Notes under the pieces: model-generated
Databases searched by the model: none
The model's input: the letters and a program-made list of their open reading frames with translations, nothing else
Told to the model about the DNA's origin: nothing
Shown here: in pieces, positions 9,716-19,555 of the stretch
Position numbering within the stretch: position 1 is the first letter of the stretch
How the letters are laid out: each line of letters begins with the position of its first letter
Assembly (NCBI RefSeq): GCF_001983935.1
Contig: NZ_CP017641.1
Span: forward strand, 4,712,001-4,776,000
Source: Fuerstiella marisgermanici
GTDB lineage: Bacteria > Planctomycetota > Planctomycetia > Planctomycetales > Planctomycetaceae
Direction of reading: 5' to 3'
Length of the DNA: 64,000 bases
Program-made: the position numbers and the translations under genes

Positions 9716-12589
9716 CTATTTCCGGAACTTGCGGCCCTTCGAAAAGTTGCCGCTGCTTTTGCCTCGAAAACCGCCGGGCTTGCCGCCCTGGTAGCCCTGG
9801 TTTCGGCGAGGTGGCGAACTCTGTTCACCGCGTGAAGCACTAAGTCGAAGCTGCTTGCCGGCAACGCGTGTCTGCTGCAAAGTCTGGAAGACGTCGCGTG
9901 GCATGCCGGTCGGAAGATCGATCGTGCTGAATTCGTCATGAATACTGATCGGACCGATGTTGTCGCCGTCGATACCACCTTCGTTGGCCACGGCACCGAC
10001 AATGTTGCCCGGCTTCACGCCGTCCTGCCAGCCGACTTCAATACGATATCGATCCATGCCTGGTTCCGGTGGCCCCAGTTGACGGCCACCACCACTCGGT
10101 CGCGACGGACGATCGGAGAACTGGCTGCGACCTCCACTTCGCTCATTGCCGCGTTCGAATCGCTCACGTCCGCCACGGTCATCCCGCTCGTTGCGTTTGC
10201 GAGCCGGCCGGTCTTTCATAAAGAACGGACGTCCCTGCTGGGCGATATGAGCCAACGCGGCCGCGATCATTTCCAGCGGTTTGCCGGATTCTTCAGCGTA
10301 CTTGCTGATCATGTCTTTGAAAATCGTGAGGTCCGCTTCAGCCGTGACGTCTGTAATCTGCTGAGTGAACCGTTCGATTCGCTTGGCATTGATTTCGTCT
10401 GCGGTCGGCGGCTGAACAACTTCGATTGGCTGCTTGGTCGCTCGTTCAATCATCCGCAGCTTGCCGCGTTGATTGTTCGTCAAAAAGATGACCGCTTCGC
10501 CTTTGCGGCCCGCTCGGCCTGTTCGGCCAACTCGGTGAATGTACGACTCAGTGTCCTGCGGCATGTCGTAGTTGAAGACGTGGCTGATGCGATTCACGTC
10601 CAACCCACGAGCAGCGACGTCAGTCGCAACCAGAATGTCCAGATGCCCCGACTTCAACTGATCGATCGTACGTTCGCGAACTCGTTGAGCCATGTCACCA
10701 TTCAACGCGATGGCATTGAGTCCCGCCTTGGACAGCTGTTCGGCCACAGAGACAGTGGCTTCGCGTGTCTTCGTAAACACGATCACACCGTCGGTTTCTT
10801 CAACCTCCAAAATTCGGATCAACGTTTCAACTTTGTCGCGAGGAGGAACAAACAGAGCTCGCTGCCGAATCGAATCGGCGGTCATCGTTTTCTTTTTGAT
10901 CGTGATGCGAGTTGGATCGCTCAGGTAGCGTTGAGCAATCGTGCGAATCGGTGGCGGCAGTGTCGCACTAAACAGAGCAACCTGGCGGCCGGCGGGTGTT
11001 TGGTCGAGGACGAACTGCACGTCTTCGAGAAAGCCCATGTTCAGCATCTCGTCGGCTTCGTCCAACACAAGGCATTTGATGTTGCTCAAGTCCAGCGTGC
11101 CGCGTTTGATGTGATCGATCACTCGACCAGGTGTGCCCACCACGACCTGCACGCCGTCTCGCAGGGCGCGAAGCTGAATGCCGTAGTCCTGGCCGCCGTA
11201 GATCGCGGCGACTCCGAAGCGAGGCATGCAACTGGCGTAAGTCGAAAATGATTTCGCCACCTGAATGGCAAGTTCTCGAGTCGGAGCCAACACCAACACC
11301 TGAGGTGGCTGACGAGGACCGGTGTCAATGTTTGACAAAACTGGCAGAGCGAACGCAGCCGTTTTACCGGTTCCGGTTTGCGACTGAGCCAACACGTCGC
11401 GACCTTCCAGCACGTGCGGAATGATCTGAGCCTGAATATCAGTGGGCTTTTCGTAGCCGGACTGTTCGATCGCTCGCTGCACATCTTCGTGAAGCGGCAG
11501 GTCGCGGAAGGTAACTTCGCCCGGCACGCGGGGCTTTTGGTCCGTCGAGGCAGACTTCGGCTGTCCCGAATTAACCTCAGAAGCTTGCCGCATTGCCGCG
11601 CCCTGGTTGTTCACTTCGTTGTCTGCTTTCCCGTAGGCACGTGGCGTTTCCGACGCCATCGCACTGGCGACGACCGGCTGCGGTGCAGGATTGGTAGCGA
11701 CGGCAGACTTAGGTGTCTGTGGCGTTGTCGTCTCTGCAGACGGTTCACTAACAGGCGTGGCTTGGGGGTCCGGGGCCTGAGCAACCACTTCAACAGGCTG
11801 GGAAGCGGCTTCAACGACAGGTTCCGATTGCCGCACTTCGACTTTTGCAGACTCTGTGGACGCTTCGATTTCGACGGTCTGACTTTCGTCTGAAGCTGGC
11901 GTCACTGCTTCGGCAACTGCTGATGCAGGCTGCACGGGATTGTCTTCGGGCCGCCGTTGGACGGTCACTGCGCCGTTGTGCACTTTCACGACAGTTGGCG
12001 GTGCCGCGTTTTGCTGCGCGACAACTTGTGCCTCAGGAGCAGGCTCAGGCACCGTAGACTCAGCAACCGTCGGTCCAACGGGCTCTACTGCAGCTTCGAC
12101 TGCTTCGACCGGCAATTCCGCTCGCTCAATAGCAACGAATTCTTCCGGCTCAACTTCAACAACCGGTTCTTCGACATTCAATTCCGCAACGACGCGTTGC
12201 TCGCTGGCCACTTCTTCAACTTCAACAGGCACTTCTTCAGCAGGCGATTTCTCGGCTGCCAGTTCCTCGACAACTGGTACTTCAGCAACTGGTTCCTCGG
12301 CGGCTGGCTCCTCGGCCGCTGCTTCCTCAGCAACCGGTTCCGGAGTTGATTCCTCAACCAAACCGGCTGGTTCGCCCTCGACGATATCGTCGACGATTAG
12401 CGGCTCATCAGCAGGTGCCTCAGCGACTTCCTGACGAGATTCTTCCGGTTGCTTGACTGTTTCCGGCTGGGACAGCGCTTCGGGTTCGAAGACGATGGAT
12501 GTAGTTGGCATTTCAAACGTTTGAAACGTCTGGAATACATCAAAACCTGACGCTTGATTGGTGTTCTGATCCGACATAACGATTTTCAA
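9716..12589 (-). CDS. deaD: DEAD-box RNA helicase with long acidic N-terminal extension
   Basis: 957 residues. The helicase core begins near residue 358 (FRDLP Q-motif region) with the P-loop AQSQTGTGKT near 403, VLDEADEML near 509, the SAT motif and HRVGRTGRAGRKG. It is followed by an Arg/Gly-rich basic linker (about 787-840), a DbpA-type RNA-binding domain (about 845-920) and a basic Gly-rich tail. This order is that of DeaD/CsdA, which unwinds structured RNA in ribosome assembly and cold adaptation. Residues 20-350 are unlike any catalytic domain: Glu/Ala/Val/Pro repeats such as EEPAAEEPVAEVPVVEE, clearly disordered. Two starts are possible, at 12589 and four codons later (MSDQN). The usual DeaD length is about 600-650 residues. 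Confidence 0.95.
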   Translation of the reverse strand: MKIVMSDQNTNQASGFDVFQTFQTFEMPTTSIVFEPEALSQPETVKQPEESRQEVAEAPADEPLIVDDIVEGEPAGLVEESTPEPVAEEAAAEEPAAEEPVAEVPVVEELAAEKSPAEEVPVEVEEVASEQRVVAELNVEEPVVEVEPEEFVAIERAELPVEAVEAAVEPVGPTVAESTVPEPAPEAQVVAQQNAAPPTVVKVHNGAVTVQRRPEDNPVQPASAVAEAVTPASDESQTVEIEASTESAKVEVRQSEPVVEAASQPVEVVAQAPDPQATPVSEPSAETTTPQTPKSAVATNPAPQPVVASAMASETPRAYGKADNEVNNQGAAMRQASEVNSGQPKSASTDQKPRVPGEVTFRDLPLHEDVQRAIEQSGYEKPTDIQAQIIPHVLEGRDVLAQSQTGTGKTAAFALPVLSNIDTGPRQPPQVLVLAPTRELAIQVAKSFSTYASCMPRFGVAAIYGGQDYGIQLRALRDGVQVVVGTPGRVIDHIKRGTLDLSNIKCLVLDEADEMLNMGFLEDVQFVLDQTPAGRQVALFSATLPPPIRTIAQRYLSDPTRITIKKKTMTADSIRQRALFVPPRDKVETLIRILEVEETDGVIVFTKTREATVSVAEQLSKAGLNAIALNGDMAQRVRERTIDQLKSGHLDILVATDVAARGLDVNRISHVFNYDMPQDTESYIHRVGRTGRAGRKGEAVIFLTNNQRGKLRMIERATKQPIEVVQPPTADEINAKRIERFTQQITDVTAEADLTIFKDMISKYAEESGKPLEMIAAALAHIAQQGRPFFMKDRPARKRNERDDRGGRERFERGNERSGGRSQFSDRPSRPSGGGRQLGPPEPGMDRYRIEVGWQDGVKPGNIVGAVANEGGIDGDNIGPISIHDEFSTIDLPTGMPRDVFQTLQQTRVAGKQLRLSASRGEQSSPPRRNQGYQGGKPGGFRGKSSGNFSKGRKFRK

Positions 12590-13198
12590 TCTTCCGAGTC
12601 AACAGGGACGCAGCCACAGAGGCGGCGCGCGCGGTCAGCGGCAAAAGCGGGGGACCGCGATTGAGCGTACGCATCTAAAAAACACAGAATGCGACGCTGC
12701 TTCGTAAACCTGGTCCCGGCGTTGGGGACTGTTCGAACTCTTCGGAGTTTCGCTGCCGAGATCGAATTCGCCATCCACAGCCGCACGGTCAGTGCGAAAC
12801 GGAAGCCTGAGAATTCGACACGGGCGGCGTTCCGGAGCAGAACATTCGGAAGACCTGTCGCATGTGAGCCGGTTGGGGAGCGGTTGCGTTTAATTAGGTA
12901 GCAACATCCGAGCGGCCAACGGGGCCGCTGATTATCGAAGCTGTGCGAACTTCGAAGGCTCTTAGACGCGGCAACCTACCGAAATTAAAACCAAATCGCC
13001 ACAACGAAATATGGAAATACCGCAGAAGCGCCGCTTTTCGGGAATCCCGGAAACGCAGAAAGCCTGAAAGAACAGGGTTTGCCCGCAAGGCGATCGACCA
13101 ACGACGAATCAGAATTTCAGAACCGCTGGAGATTGGGCCGACGCTGTGGTTTCGCGCCACACCGTCGCACATCGCTATTCGGCTATGCCGATGGGCTG
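12590..13198. other. 609-bp non-coding region upstream of the helicase gene
   Basis: I see no gene here. Short frames on both strands have no ribosome site and protein-unlike composition. It lies upstream of deaD, whose relatives in other bacteria often have long regulatory leaders. A small stem is possible at 12631-12658 (GCGGTC with GACCGC, GC-rich interior). Its function is unknown. Confidence 0.5.
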
Positions 13199-13504
13199 TT
13201 AAGCCGGTTCCAGCACGCGGAGCTCGGAACCAACCACGAAGTCTTTCACCTTTGGGCGATAAGTCATCATGTGAGGTGCCGTGAAATGCAATTTCAGGTC
13301 GTCAACGGTCTCCCACTTTTCGACGATGGTGACTCGGTTTTCGTCCAAATGCTGATTGTCCAGCCCTGTCGTCGCATCAATGGTTGGCGCATATTCGATG
13401 CACCCTTTTTCGCGCAGCACGTCCGGAACAATTTTGTAAAACTCGTTCAGAAAATCAGATCGAGTTCCCGGGCGGCACGTGATGGTCGCGATGACGATGA
13501 TCAT
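13199..13504 (-). CDS. ABM-domain (antibiotic biosynthesis monooxygenase-like) protein
   Basis: 101 residues if started at the MIIVIATITCRPG methionine. An alternative in-frame ATG ten codons upstream (13534) gives MKTANRKPNS first; it lacks the strand pattern of the family, so I prefer 13504. The pattern IIVIATITCRPG, then a helix, GCIEYAP and ENRVTIVEKWETVDDLKLHF is the dimeric ferredoxin-like barrel shared by quinol monooxygenases such as YgiN and by many uncharacterised proteins. The reaction is not assignable. It lies 147 bp downstream of the DAHP synthase gene on the same strand. Confidence 0.85.
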   Translation of the reverse strand: MIIVIATITCRPGTRSDFLNEFYKIVPDVLREKGCIEYAPTIDATTGLDNQHLDENRVTIVEKWETVDDLKLHFTAPHMMTYRPKVKDFVVGSELRVLEPA

Positions 13505-13651
13505 TGAATTTGGTTTTCTGTTTGCGGTTTTCAATATTCAGATTGCTGTCCGTATGCCGGCCACCCAGCGACCATCGGGAGCAACGCCGGCGCTACAGGC
13601 AGCACACCGTCACTCGCCCACCACGCCAATCGCCAGCCGGTGCTGACCGGC

Positions 13652-14710
13652 CTACCCGCCCAGTTTTTCGTGGGCAGAACGGAGCAGGTCTTCGGTTTGT
13701 TCAAAGCTGATGCAGCCGTCGGTGATCGACACGCCGTATTCCAGAGCTTTGACATCGGAACCGAGACTCTGCTGACCTGCCTTCAGATTGCTTTCCAGCA
13801 TCAAGCCGACAATGGTTTCGTTCCCGTCGACTCGTTGTTGAATGACATCGTTCCAGACAATCGGCTGACGTTTGTAGTCTTTGTCTGAATTCGCGTGGCT
13901 GCAGTCAACAACAAACCGCGGAGGCAATTTGGCACTCTCCAACAGCCGACTGGCTTCTACCAGACTGGCGGCATCGTAATTCGGACCGTTTCGACCGCCT
14001 CTGAGAATCAGGTGGCCCATGTCATTGCCGCGAGTATTAACGATGCACGTGTTGCCGTCGTTGTCGATGCCCAGAAAACAGTGTTCAGCTCTTGCAGCCT
14101 TCATCGCGTTCGTCGCGACTTCCAGACTGCCTTCCGTGCTGTTCTTGAACCCGACCGGCATGGACAGGCCGCTGGCCATTTGCCGGTGAGTCGGCGATTC
14201 GGTCGTGCGAGCTCCAATCGACGCCAGCGTGATCAGGTCGGCGATGTACTGCGGCGTGATTGGTTCCAGCATTTCCGTCGCAGCGGGCAGTCCAGCCTGA
14301 TTGACTTCGCGAAGAATCTGCCGCGCGAGGTTCAGGCCGGTGGCCATGTCGAAAGTGTCATTCAGGCCAGGGTCGTTGATCAGCCCCTTCCAGCCAACAG
14401 TCGTGCGAGGCTTTTCGAAGTAGACGCGCATAATCACGATCATGCGGTCCTTCACGTCTTTTGCGACAGCAGCCAGCTTGTGAGCGTACTCGACGGCGAT
14501 ATCCGGGTTGTGAATTGAGCACGGCCCGACAATCGCGATCACACGTTTGTCGTCCCCCTTCAGGATACTCTTCACCGTTTCACGAGATTCGTAAACGAAT
14601 TGAGCCGTCTCGTCAGACAGCGGATACTTCGCTTTCAACTCGGCCGGAGACACCAGCGGAGTTGTTTCACGGATGTTGACGTCCTGCAGACTCAGTATTT
14701 TCTCGATCAT
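13652..14710 (-). CDS. aroG: 3-deoxy-7-phosphoheptulonate (DAHP) synthase, class I
   Basis: 352 residues, the length of the E. coli AroF/G/H enzymes. It condenses phosphoenolpyruvate with erythrose 4-phosphate, the first step of the shikimate pathway in the cytosol. Family signatures are VGPCSIHNP near residue 65, GARTTESPTHRQMASGL in the middle, and DCSHANSDKDYKRQP near 270. An N-terminal extension of about 60 residues before the barrel is present, as in feedback-regulated isozymes; which amino acid regulates it cannot be read. The symbol marks the family, not the isozyme. No other aromatic genes are adjacent. Confidence 0.94.
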   Translation of the reverse strand: MIEKILSLQDVNIRETTPLVSPAELKAKYPLSDETAQFVYESRETVKSILKGDDKRVIAIVGPCSIHNPDIAVEYAHKLAAVAKDVKDRMIVIMRVYFEKPRTTVGWKGLINDPGLNDTFDMATGLNLARQILREVNQAGLPAATEMLEPITPQYIADLITLASIGARTTESPTHRQMASGLSMPVGFKNSTEGSLEVATNAMKAARAEHCFLGIDNDGNTCIVNTRGNDMGHLILRGGRNGPNYDAASLVEASRLLESAKLPPRFVVDCSHANSDKDYKRQPIVWNDVIQQRVDGNETIVGLMLESNLKAGQQSLGSDVKALEYGVSITDGCISFEQTEDLLRSAHEKLGG

Positions 14711-14943
14711 TACTTCGGTGCCTTTAAAGAAATTGCCGCAGAAGTATTCAGCAACGGGGGTAAGGGATCAATGAAGGACCGGGAAAACGCAGAATTGCGG
14801 GCCAATTCGCGAATTTGGCACGACTGACGGTAACTGAAGCAGAGAACCAATGCCGATTTGGCAAGTTCGCGGTACAATCTGCCACCGTGGCTCTGGCTAC
14901 CCCCCAACAGCGCACACCGTCGCCCGATGTTTCGGAGAACCAG

Positions 14944-17900
14944 ATGTCCGAAGGAAGTCTGACACAAAATTCGCACCTGGACTGCATCCTTCAGCGATGT
15001 CGTCGCCAGATTCGCATGCACGCGGCGATCATCGGGCTGGCTCTGGTGCTGACGGCCGTCATCAGTTGCGTTCTGGTTGCGACGGCGCTGGATTACGTAT
15101 TCGGGCTGCCCGAATTTCTGCGAGCCACATTTCTGGCGACAACGGTAACTGTGGTTGGCGTCGTCGCATGGCGAAGGCTGCTGCAGCCGCTGTTAACGCC
15201 AATTCCGGACGAAGAACTCGGCGCTGCGGTCGATATCAGTTCGCCCGAACTACACGAAGGGCTGGCCACGCTGGTTTCGCTGCAGCGAGCTGACGTGACA
15301 GCCAGTGAAGCGGGCTCCGACCTGATGCGGCGACGATTGGCCGAACAGACGTCCGGTCAGTTGCACCAGCTGCGCAATCGAGAATTCGTCGATTCGAAAC
15401 AGACGGCCAAACGTTGGGGCGTCGCCGGATTGCTGATGGTGGCGGCGTTGGTTCCTGCGATTGTGTGGACATCGGGAAGTCAGTTACTGGTCAGCCGCCT
15501 GGTGATGCCGTTCGCGAACCTCGAAACCGCCAGAAACCTGTATTTTGATGTCGCAGACGGAGACCGCACGGTCGCTCGTGGCAGTGACGTGCGAATCGCG
15601 GCAACTCCGAAATGGCGAACAGAGACTGCGGGTGAGCGACCAGAAAATGTGTCGGTGCAGCTTGAGGCCAGTGACGGCAACACCGAAACGTTGCCGATGA
15701 ACTTCGACGAGGTCAGCGGCAACTATGTAGCAACGCTGGCGAACATCGCAAATTCAGTCCGCTTTCGCGTCAGCGGCGGCGGAGCGACGTCGAAGTTGTT
15801 CGCAATCAACGTTGTGAACGCTCCGGAAATTCAAGCCGCCGTGATGACAGCAACGCCGCCCGTGTACATCGGCCGAGCCATCGAGCGGTTTGACGGCATG
15901 GTCGGAACGATGGAAGTCTTCGAACGCAGTGAATTGGAAGTGCTGCTGGAATTTAACAAGCCGGTCGAAACGGTCGCGTTGGTGTGGCAGCGCCGCGACG
16001 CTCGACCGATTTCCGAAACGGCGGTATTCGATCGACAATTCGACCACGTCACGGGCGAAGAAGTCATCAACCTGGAAATCGACGACGTGCATCCAGACGA
16101 ATTCAATTTGGAAGCCGTCAATCCTGAAGACATGGACCCCGATGCGCCGCTGGTGCCTCAACACGAACCACTGGCCGAACGTATCGAAGGCCAATTGACA
16201 GCCGATCGCATGGGAGCCACCTTCCATTTTCAGGCTGACGTCGGTGGCGACTTCGTGTTCGAAGTGAAAGACGAATTCGACCTGTCGAATGGCTCGGAAC
16301 CGGATCGCACGCTGGAAGTGGCTTACGACCTTCCCCCCGAACTTACCGTCACCGGATTGCGAAGTGGAGATGGTTATCGGGCGAACGACATTGTGGCTGT
16401 CAACTGCGAGTCCGTCGACGATGTGGGAGTCGGCCTTCTGGAACTGCATTACCGCGTCGGTGATGACGTGCGGGAAGTTCTGGCGGCAACCGATTTTGAT
16501 CGCGGCTCACAAACAGTGCGGCACAGCTTTCGTCTGCAACTGGCAGACCTAAGCCTTAAGCATGGTGATGATGTCAGCATTCGTGTTCGCACGGCCGACG
16601 AACGTCCAACGCCGGGACCGCAGGAAGTGTGGTCGAAAGACCTGACACTAAAGATCGACGACAACGCCAAAGCCGCCGGTGCTCGCGCGCTGGAAGAAGA
16701 AACGCAGCAGATGATCGGTGCGTTAAAGCAGCTGGAAGAACAGCTGAAGAAGGACAAACAAAAAGCAGAGGAACTCAAATCCGAATCCCAGAAATCCTGG
16801 ACTGGTCGCGAACGCACAGAGACGTCTCGACTCAGCGAGAAGGAACAGCAGCAGGGCAAAGTTCTGGCTGAACTCGCCAAGGAAGTCGCCACGCATCCGC
16901 TGATGCAGGAATCAGCACAGAAACTGCAGGACATTAGTGAGCAACTGCGCGAACAGATCCCCAACGAATTGGACAAAGCTGTTGATGCGGATCGGCGTCA
17001 GGCGAGCAACGAGCTCAACAAAGCGGCCGAGCAACTCCAACAGGCGGCACGTGACTTAGCGGAACAAATTGAAGAGATCGAAAAGCGGGCTCAACAGGAA
17101 CAGGATCTCGCAGAATTAAATCGTCTGGCTTTGGAAGCCGAACAACTGGCGAAGGATTCCGAACAACTCGACAAAGACCGCCGTCAACCGGAGAACCAGC
17201 CGGAAGAAATGTCAGACCAAGACTGGCAACAGGAACTCGACCAGCGACAGCAGGAACTCAGCCGCGAACGCGAAGACCTCAGCAAAGATCTGGGCCAGCT
17301 ACTGCAGGACCAACCAGAACTGCTGGAGTCCGCTCAGCAGGCGCAGCGAGAACAACTGGCGGAACTGTCGGAAAAGGTCCGCGAACTCGCCGAGCAACAA
17401 AACCGAGTTGCCACCGGGGTCAATGAAGAAGCCAAAGAAGCTGCCCGGGACGCTCGCCAAATCGCGAAGCAATTGCAGCAAGCGAAGCAGGCGGCTGAGA
17501 AACTGAACGCTCAAGCAAAGCAAAAAGACGAAGACGCGTCACCGCCAGACGTACAACCGTTGCAGGATGCAATCAAACAACTCCAGCAGGGCAATCTGGC
17601 TGAGCCACAACAGAGCGTGGACGAGGCGGCCAAACAGTTTCGCAACCAGAGTCAGCAACAATCGCAGGACACTGCAGTCGCCGACCAGTCGCAACAGGTG
17701 GCAGACCGCCTTGAGGAGATCAGCAAGCAAATCGAAAGCCTGAAGCGACAACGCGGCGCAGAAGACGTGTCTGGCAATAATGAACAGGCTGCGGCGGACG
17801 GAAAAGCTTCTGAGGGCCAGGATCGTGGAAATGAAAATGATGAAGCGGCCGCCAACGAAAGTCAGCCAGCCAATGCAAACGCTGCTCAACCGCAGGCAGA

Positions 17901-19197
17901 TCCAGTCGGCGATATGTTGAAACAAGTTGAAGCACTGGCAGCCGCTGCAAAGCAGAATGTGGATCGTCTGAATGCTGATCCGGCCGCGAATAGCTCGGCA
18001 AAGAAAAACGCTGAAGCAGCGGCACAACAAGCGAAACAAGGAAGCCAGGAAGCGGCGGCTGGACAGTTCAACAAGTCGGCAGCTCAACTGCGCAAGGCAG
18101 CTCAGGCGACTAAGCAGGGCGCGGCGAAGTTGAACCAGCCAGCTCTGGCCGATCAGCAAAAGCAGATGCAGGGCCTCGGTGACGAACTCAACCGAACGGC
18201 CGACATGCTGCAGGACATGCAACAGGACGATGCCGCTCAGGCTGCAGCGCAGCAGGGGACTCAGCGGCGTATTGCCGAATCAGTCGACAAGCTGCCTCAG
18301 CAACTGTCCGACATGTCCGAACGCCTCAACATTCCCGAACTGCAGATGGCGGCCGAAGCCGAACAAACTCAGTCGGCTCAACAGGCGGCCGCTCAGGCAC
18401 AACAAAGCAGTCAGCAGGCTTCGTCGCAATTGCAACAGGGCCAGTTGCAGCAGGCCGGACAGGCCGGCAAGCAAACGGCTCAGGAATTAGACCAACTGGC
18501 GGAATTGGCTCAGCAAGCAGGTCAACAGAAAAGCCAACAGGATTCACCCATCCCCAGCGAAGTCGGGGAGAGTGTGGCCGATGCATTGCAGGATCTGCAG
18601 CAGGCGGCTTCGGCCATGAAACAGAATTCGAATCAGAAACAGGCAGCCGGCGAAAAGAGTCAGTCTGCAGAACAGGGAGCCAACGCGCAGCAGGGACAAC
18701 AGCCCGGCGAAGGTGATCCGTCTGCGTCGACCGATGGGCAACCCGGCGAACAAGGTCAGCCTGGTCAGAACGGCCAGCCAGGCGATCAATCGCAGTCGGG
18801 CCAGCCCGGTCAGCCGCAACCGGGTGACCCAAAAACAGGCAACGATGGTCAGCCGGGCCAACCTTCCGGCAGCCAGCAACTATCGGAAGCCGCCAAGGCG
18901 CTGGCTCAGGCCGCGAAAGATTCGTTGCCGCAGCAGTTCACGCCCGGCCAGACTTCTGACGGAAGCGATTCGTCAGCCGGTCGAGCGGCCATGGGGAACG
19001 CGGCGATGTGGGACGGCCGCACGCCGGATTCCAGCAACGCTCCTGCCGATTCGCGTGACTGGGGCAAGCTGAACGGCGAACTGGATACCGCCACATCCGA
19101 TCGGCGAGGTATCAGTCGCGACAGCGAATACGAATCCCTGATACGGATGTATTTCCGTGAAGTCGCGAAGGCAACGTCGGAACAGTCCGACAAATAG
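14944..19197 (+). CDS. Giant membrane-anchored coiled-coil protein, Gln/Ala-rich
   Basis: 1417 residues from the ATG at 14944. The frame is open 43 codons upstream, but GGAGA stands just before 14944 and that start gives a normal membrane N-terminus. There are membrane helices at about 26-48, 59-77 and 158-178. Then follow beta-rich, probably extracytoplasmic domains to about 570, a Glu/Lys/Gln coiled coil from about 579 to 1250, a collagen-like Gly-Gln-Pro run at about 1253-1310, and a compact conserved-looking C-terminal stretch (DRRGISRDSEYESLIRMYFRE). Planctomycetes carry large DUF4175-like proteins of this layout; their role is not established. A structural or envelope-spanning function is inference. 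It appears monocistronic. Confidence 0.85.
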   Translation: MSEGSLTQNSHLDCILQRCRRQIRMHAAIIGLALVLTAVISCVLVATALDYVFGLPEFLRATFLATTVTVVGVVAWRRLLQPLLTPIPDEELGAAVDISSPELHEGLATLVSLQRADVTASEAGSDLMRRRLAEQTSGQLHQLRNREFVDSKQTAKRWGVAGLLMVAALVPAIVWTSGSQLLVSRLVMPFANLETARNLYFDVADGDRTVARGSDVRIAATPKWRTETAGERPENVSVQLEASDGNTETLPMNFDEVSGNYVATLANIANSVRFRVSGGGATSKLFAINVVNAPEIQAAVMTATPPVYIGRAIERFDGMVGTMEVFERSELEVLLEFNKPVETVALVWQRRDARPISETAVFDRQFDHVTGEEVINLEIDDVHPDEFNLEAVNPEDMDPDAPLVPQHEPLAERIEGQLTADRMGATFHFQADVGGDFVFEVKDEFDLSNGSEPDRTLEVAYDLPPELTVTGLRSGDGYRANDIVAVNCESVDDVGVGLLELHYRVGDDVREVLAATDFDRGSQTVRHSFRLQLADLSLKHGDDVSIRVRTADERPTPGPQEVWSKDLTLKIDDNAKAAGARALEEETQQMIGALKQLEEQLKKDKQKAEELKSESQKSWTGRERTETSRLSEKEQQQGKVLAELAKEVATHPLMQESAQKLQDISEQLREQIPNELDKAVDADRRQASNELNKAAEQLQQAARDLAEQIEEIEKRAQQEQDLAELNRLALEAEQLAKDSEQLDKDRRQPENQPEEMSDQDWQQELDQRQQELSREREDLSKDLGQLLQDQPELLESAQQAQREQLAELSEKVRELAEQQNRVATGVNEEAKEAARDARQIAKQLQQAKQAAEKLNAQAKQKDEDASPPDVQPLQDAIKQLQQGNLAEPQQSVDEAAKQFRNQSQQQSQDTAVADQSQQVADRLEEISKQIESLKRQRGAEDVSGNNEQAAADGKASEGQDRGNENDEAAANESQPANANAAQPQADPVGDMLKQVEALAAAAKQNVDRLNADPAANSSAKKNAEAAAQQAKQGSQEAAAGQFNKSAAQLRKAAQATKQGAAKLNQPALADQQKQMQGLGDELNRTADMLQDMQQDDAAQAAAQQGTQRRIAESVDKLPQQLSDMSERLNIPELQMAAEAEQTQSAQQAAAQAQQSSQQASSQLQQGQLQQAGQAGKQTAQELDQLAELAQQAGQQKSQQDSPIPSEVGESVADALQDLQQAASAMKQNSNQKQAAGEKSQSAEQGANAQQGQQPGEGDPSASTDGQPGEQGQPGQNGQPGDQSQSGQPGQPQPGDPKTGNDGQPGQPSGSQQLSEAAKALAQAAKDSLPQQFTPGQTSDGSDSSAGRAAMGNAAMWDGRTPDSSNAPADSRDWGKLNGELDTATSDRRGISRDSEYESLIRMYFREVAKATSEQSDK

Positions 19198-19206
19198 TTG
19201 CGGCAC

Positions 19207-19344
19207 TCAGCCGCGGCCTTGAAGACCTTCTCGCGTGCGCGAAGCAGGCATTCTTGTGGCCTGCGACGTTGTAGAGGGTCCCGCATCTGATTCGGCAGCC
19301 GTCGCGCTTTCCCGAATATCTGTTACAGCTTTACTGTCCGTCAT
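19207..19344 (-). CDS. Possible 45-residue peptide, uncertain
   Basis: A frame starting MTDSKAVTDIRESATAAES, polar and Ala/Ser/Thr-rich. Its ATG overlaps the stop of the frame at 19341-19463 by four bases (ATGA), the arrangement of coupled genes. No ribosome site is evident and no family is recognised. It may be chance. Confidence 0.2.
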   Translation of the reverse strand: MTDSKAVTDIRESATAAESDAGPSTTSQATRMPASRTREGLQGRG

Positions 19345-19463
19345 GACTGCCTGCGACACCCTGCAAATTGCTGCACAACCGATACCAGCGTGATGACACA
19401 CAAATCACCAACAACCGCGACGACGATACTTAAACAGCCGGTGACTTCCGCAGCGATGATCAT
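19341..19463 (-). CDS. Possible 40-residue single-helix membrane peptide, uncertain
   Basis: Starts MIIAAEVTGCLSIVVAVVGD; one continuous hydrophobic helix of about 25 residues, then a short basic tail. The ribosome site is weak. It is listed because membrane peptides of this size are common and it overlaps the next frame by ATGA. Confidence 0.25.
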   Translation of the reverse strand: MIIAAEVTGCLSIVVAVVGDLCVITLVSVVQQFAGCRRQS

Positions 19464-19555
19464 CAGCTTTTGACGCTCAGTCCGCCTGGAACAGGCTCGA
19501 ACGTCAATCGCAGTTTGGCAGGATGCCCACACTCGCAGGTTCTTCAGGGATGAAA

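Larger units (their letters stand above)
19198..19555. other. 358-bp region between the coiled-coil and efflux genes
   Basis: A short GC hairpin (GCGGC-ACTCA-GCCGC, 19200-19214) follows the stop codon directly but has no T tract. Two very small minus-strand frames are listed separately at low confidence. The efflux gene promoter should be near the right end. Confidence 0.5.

Noticed and set aside
9938-11251. Long plus-strand open frame of 437 codons opposite the helicase
   Set aside because: It is the antisense of conserved helicase motifs; such frames are common in GC-rich coding DNA and this one has no family features.
15754-16449. Minus-strand frame inside the coiled-coil gene
   Set aside because: Antisense shadow with no ribosome site or recognisable motif.
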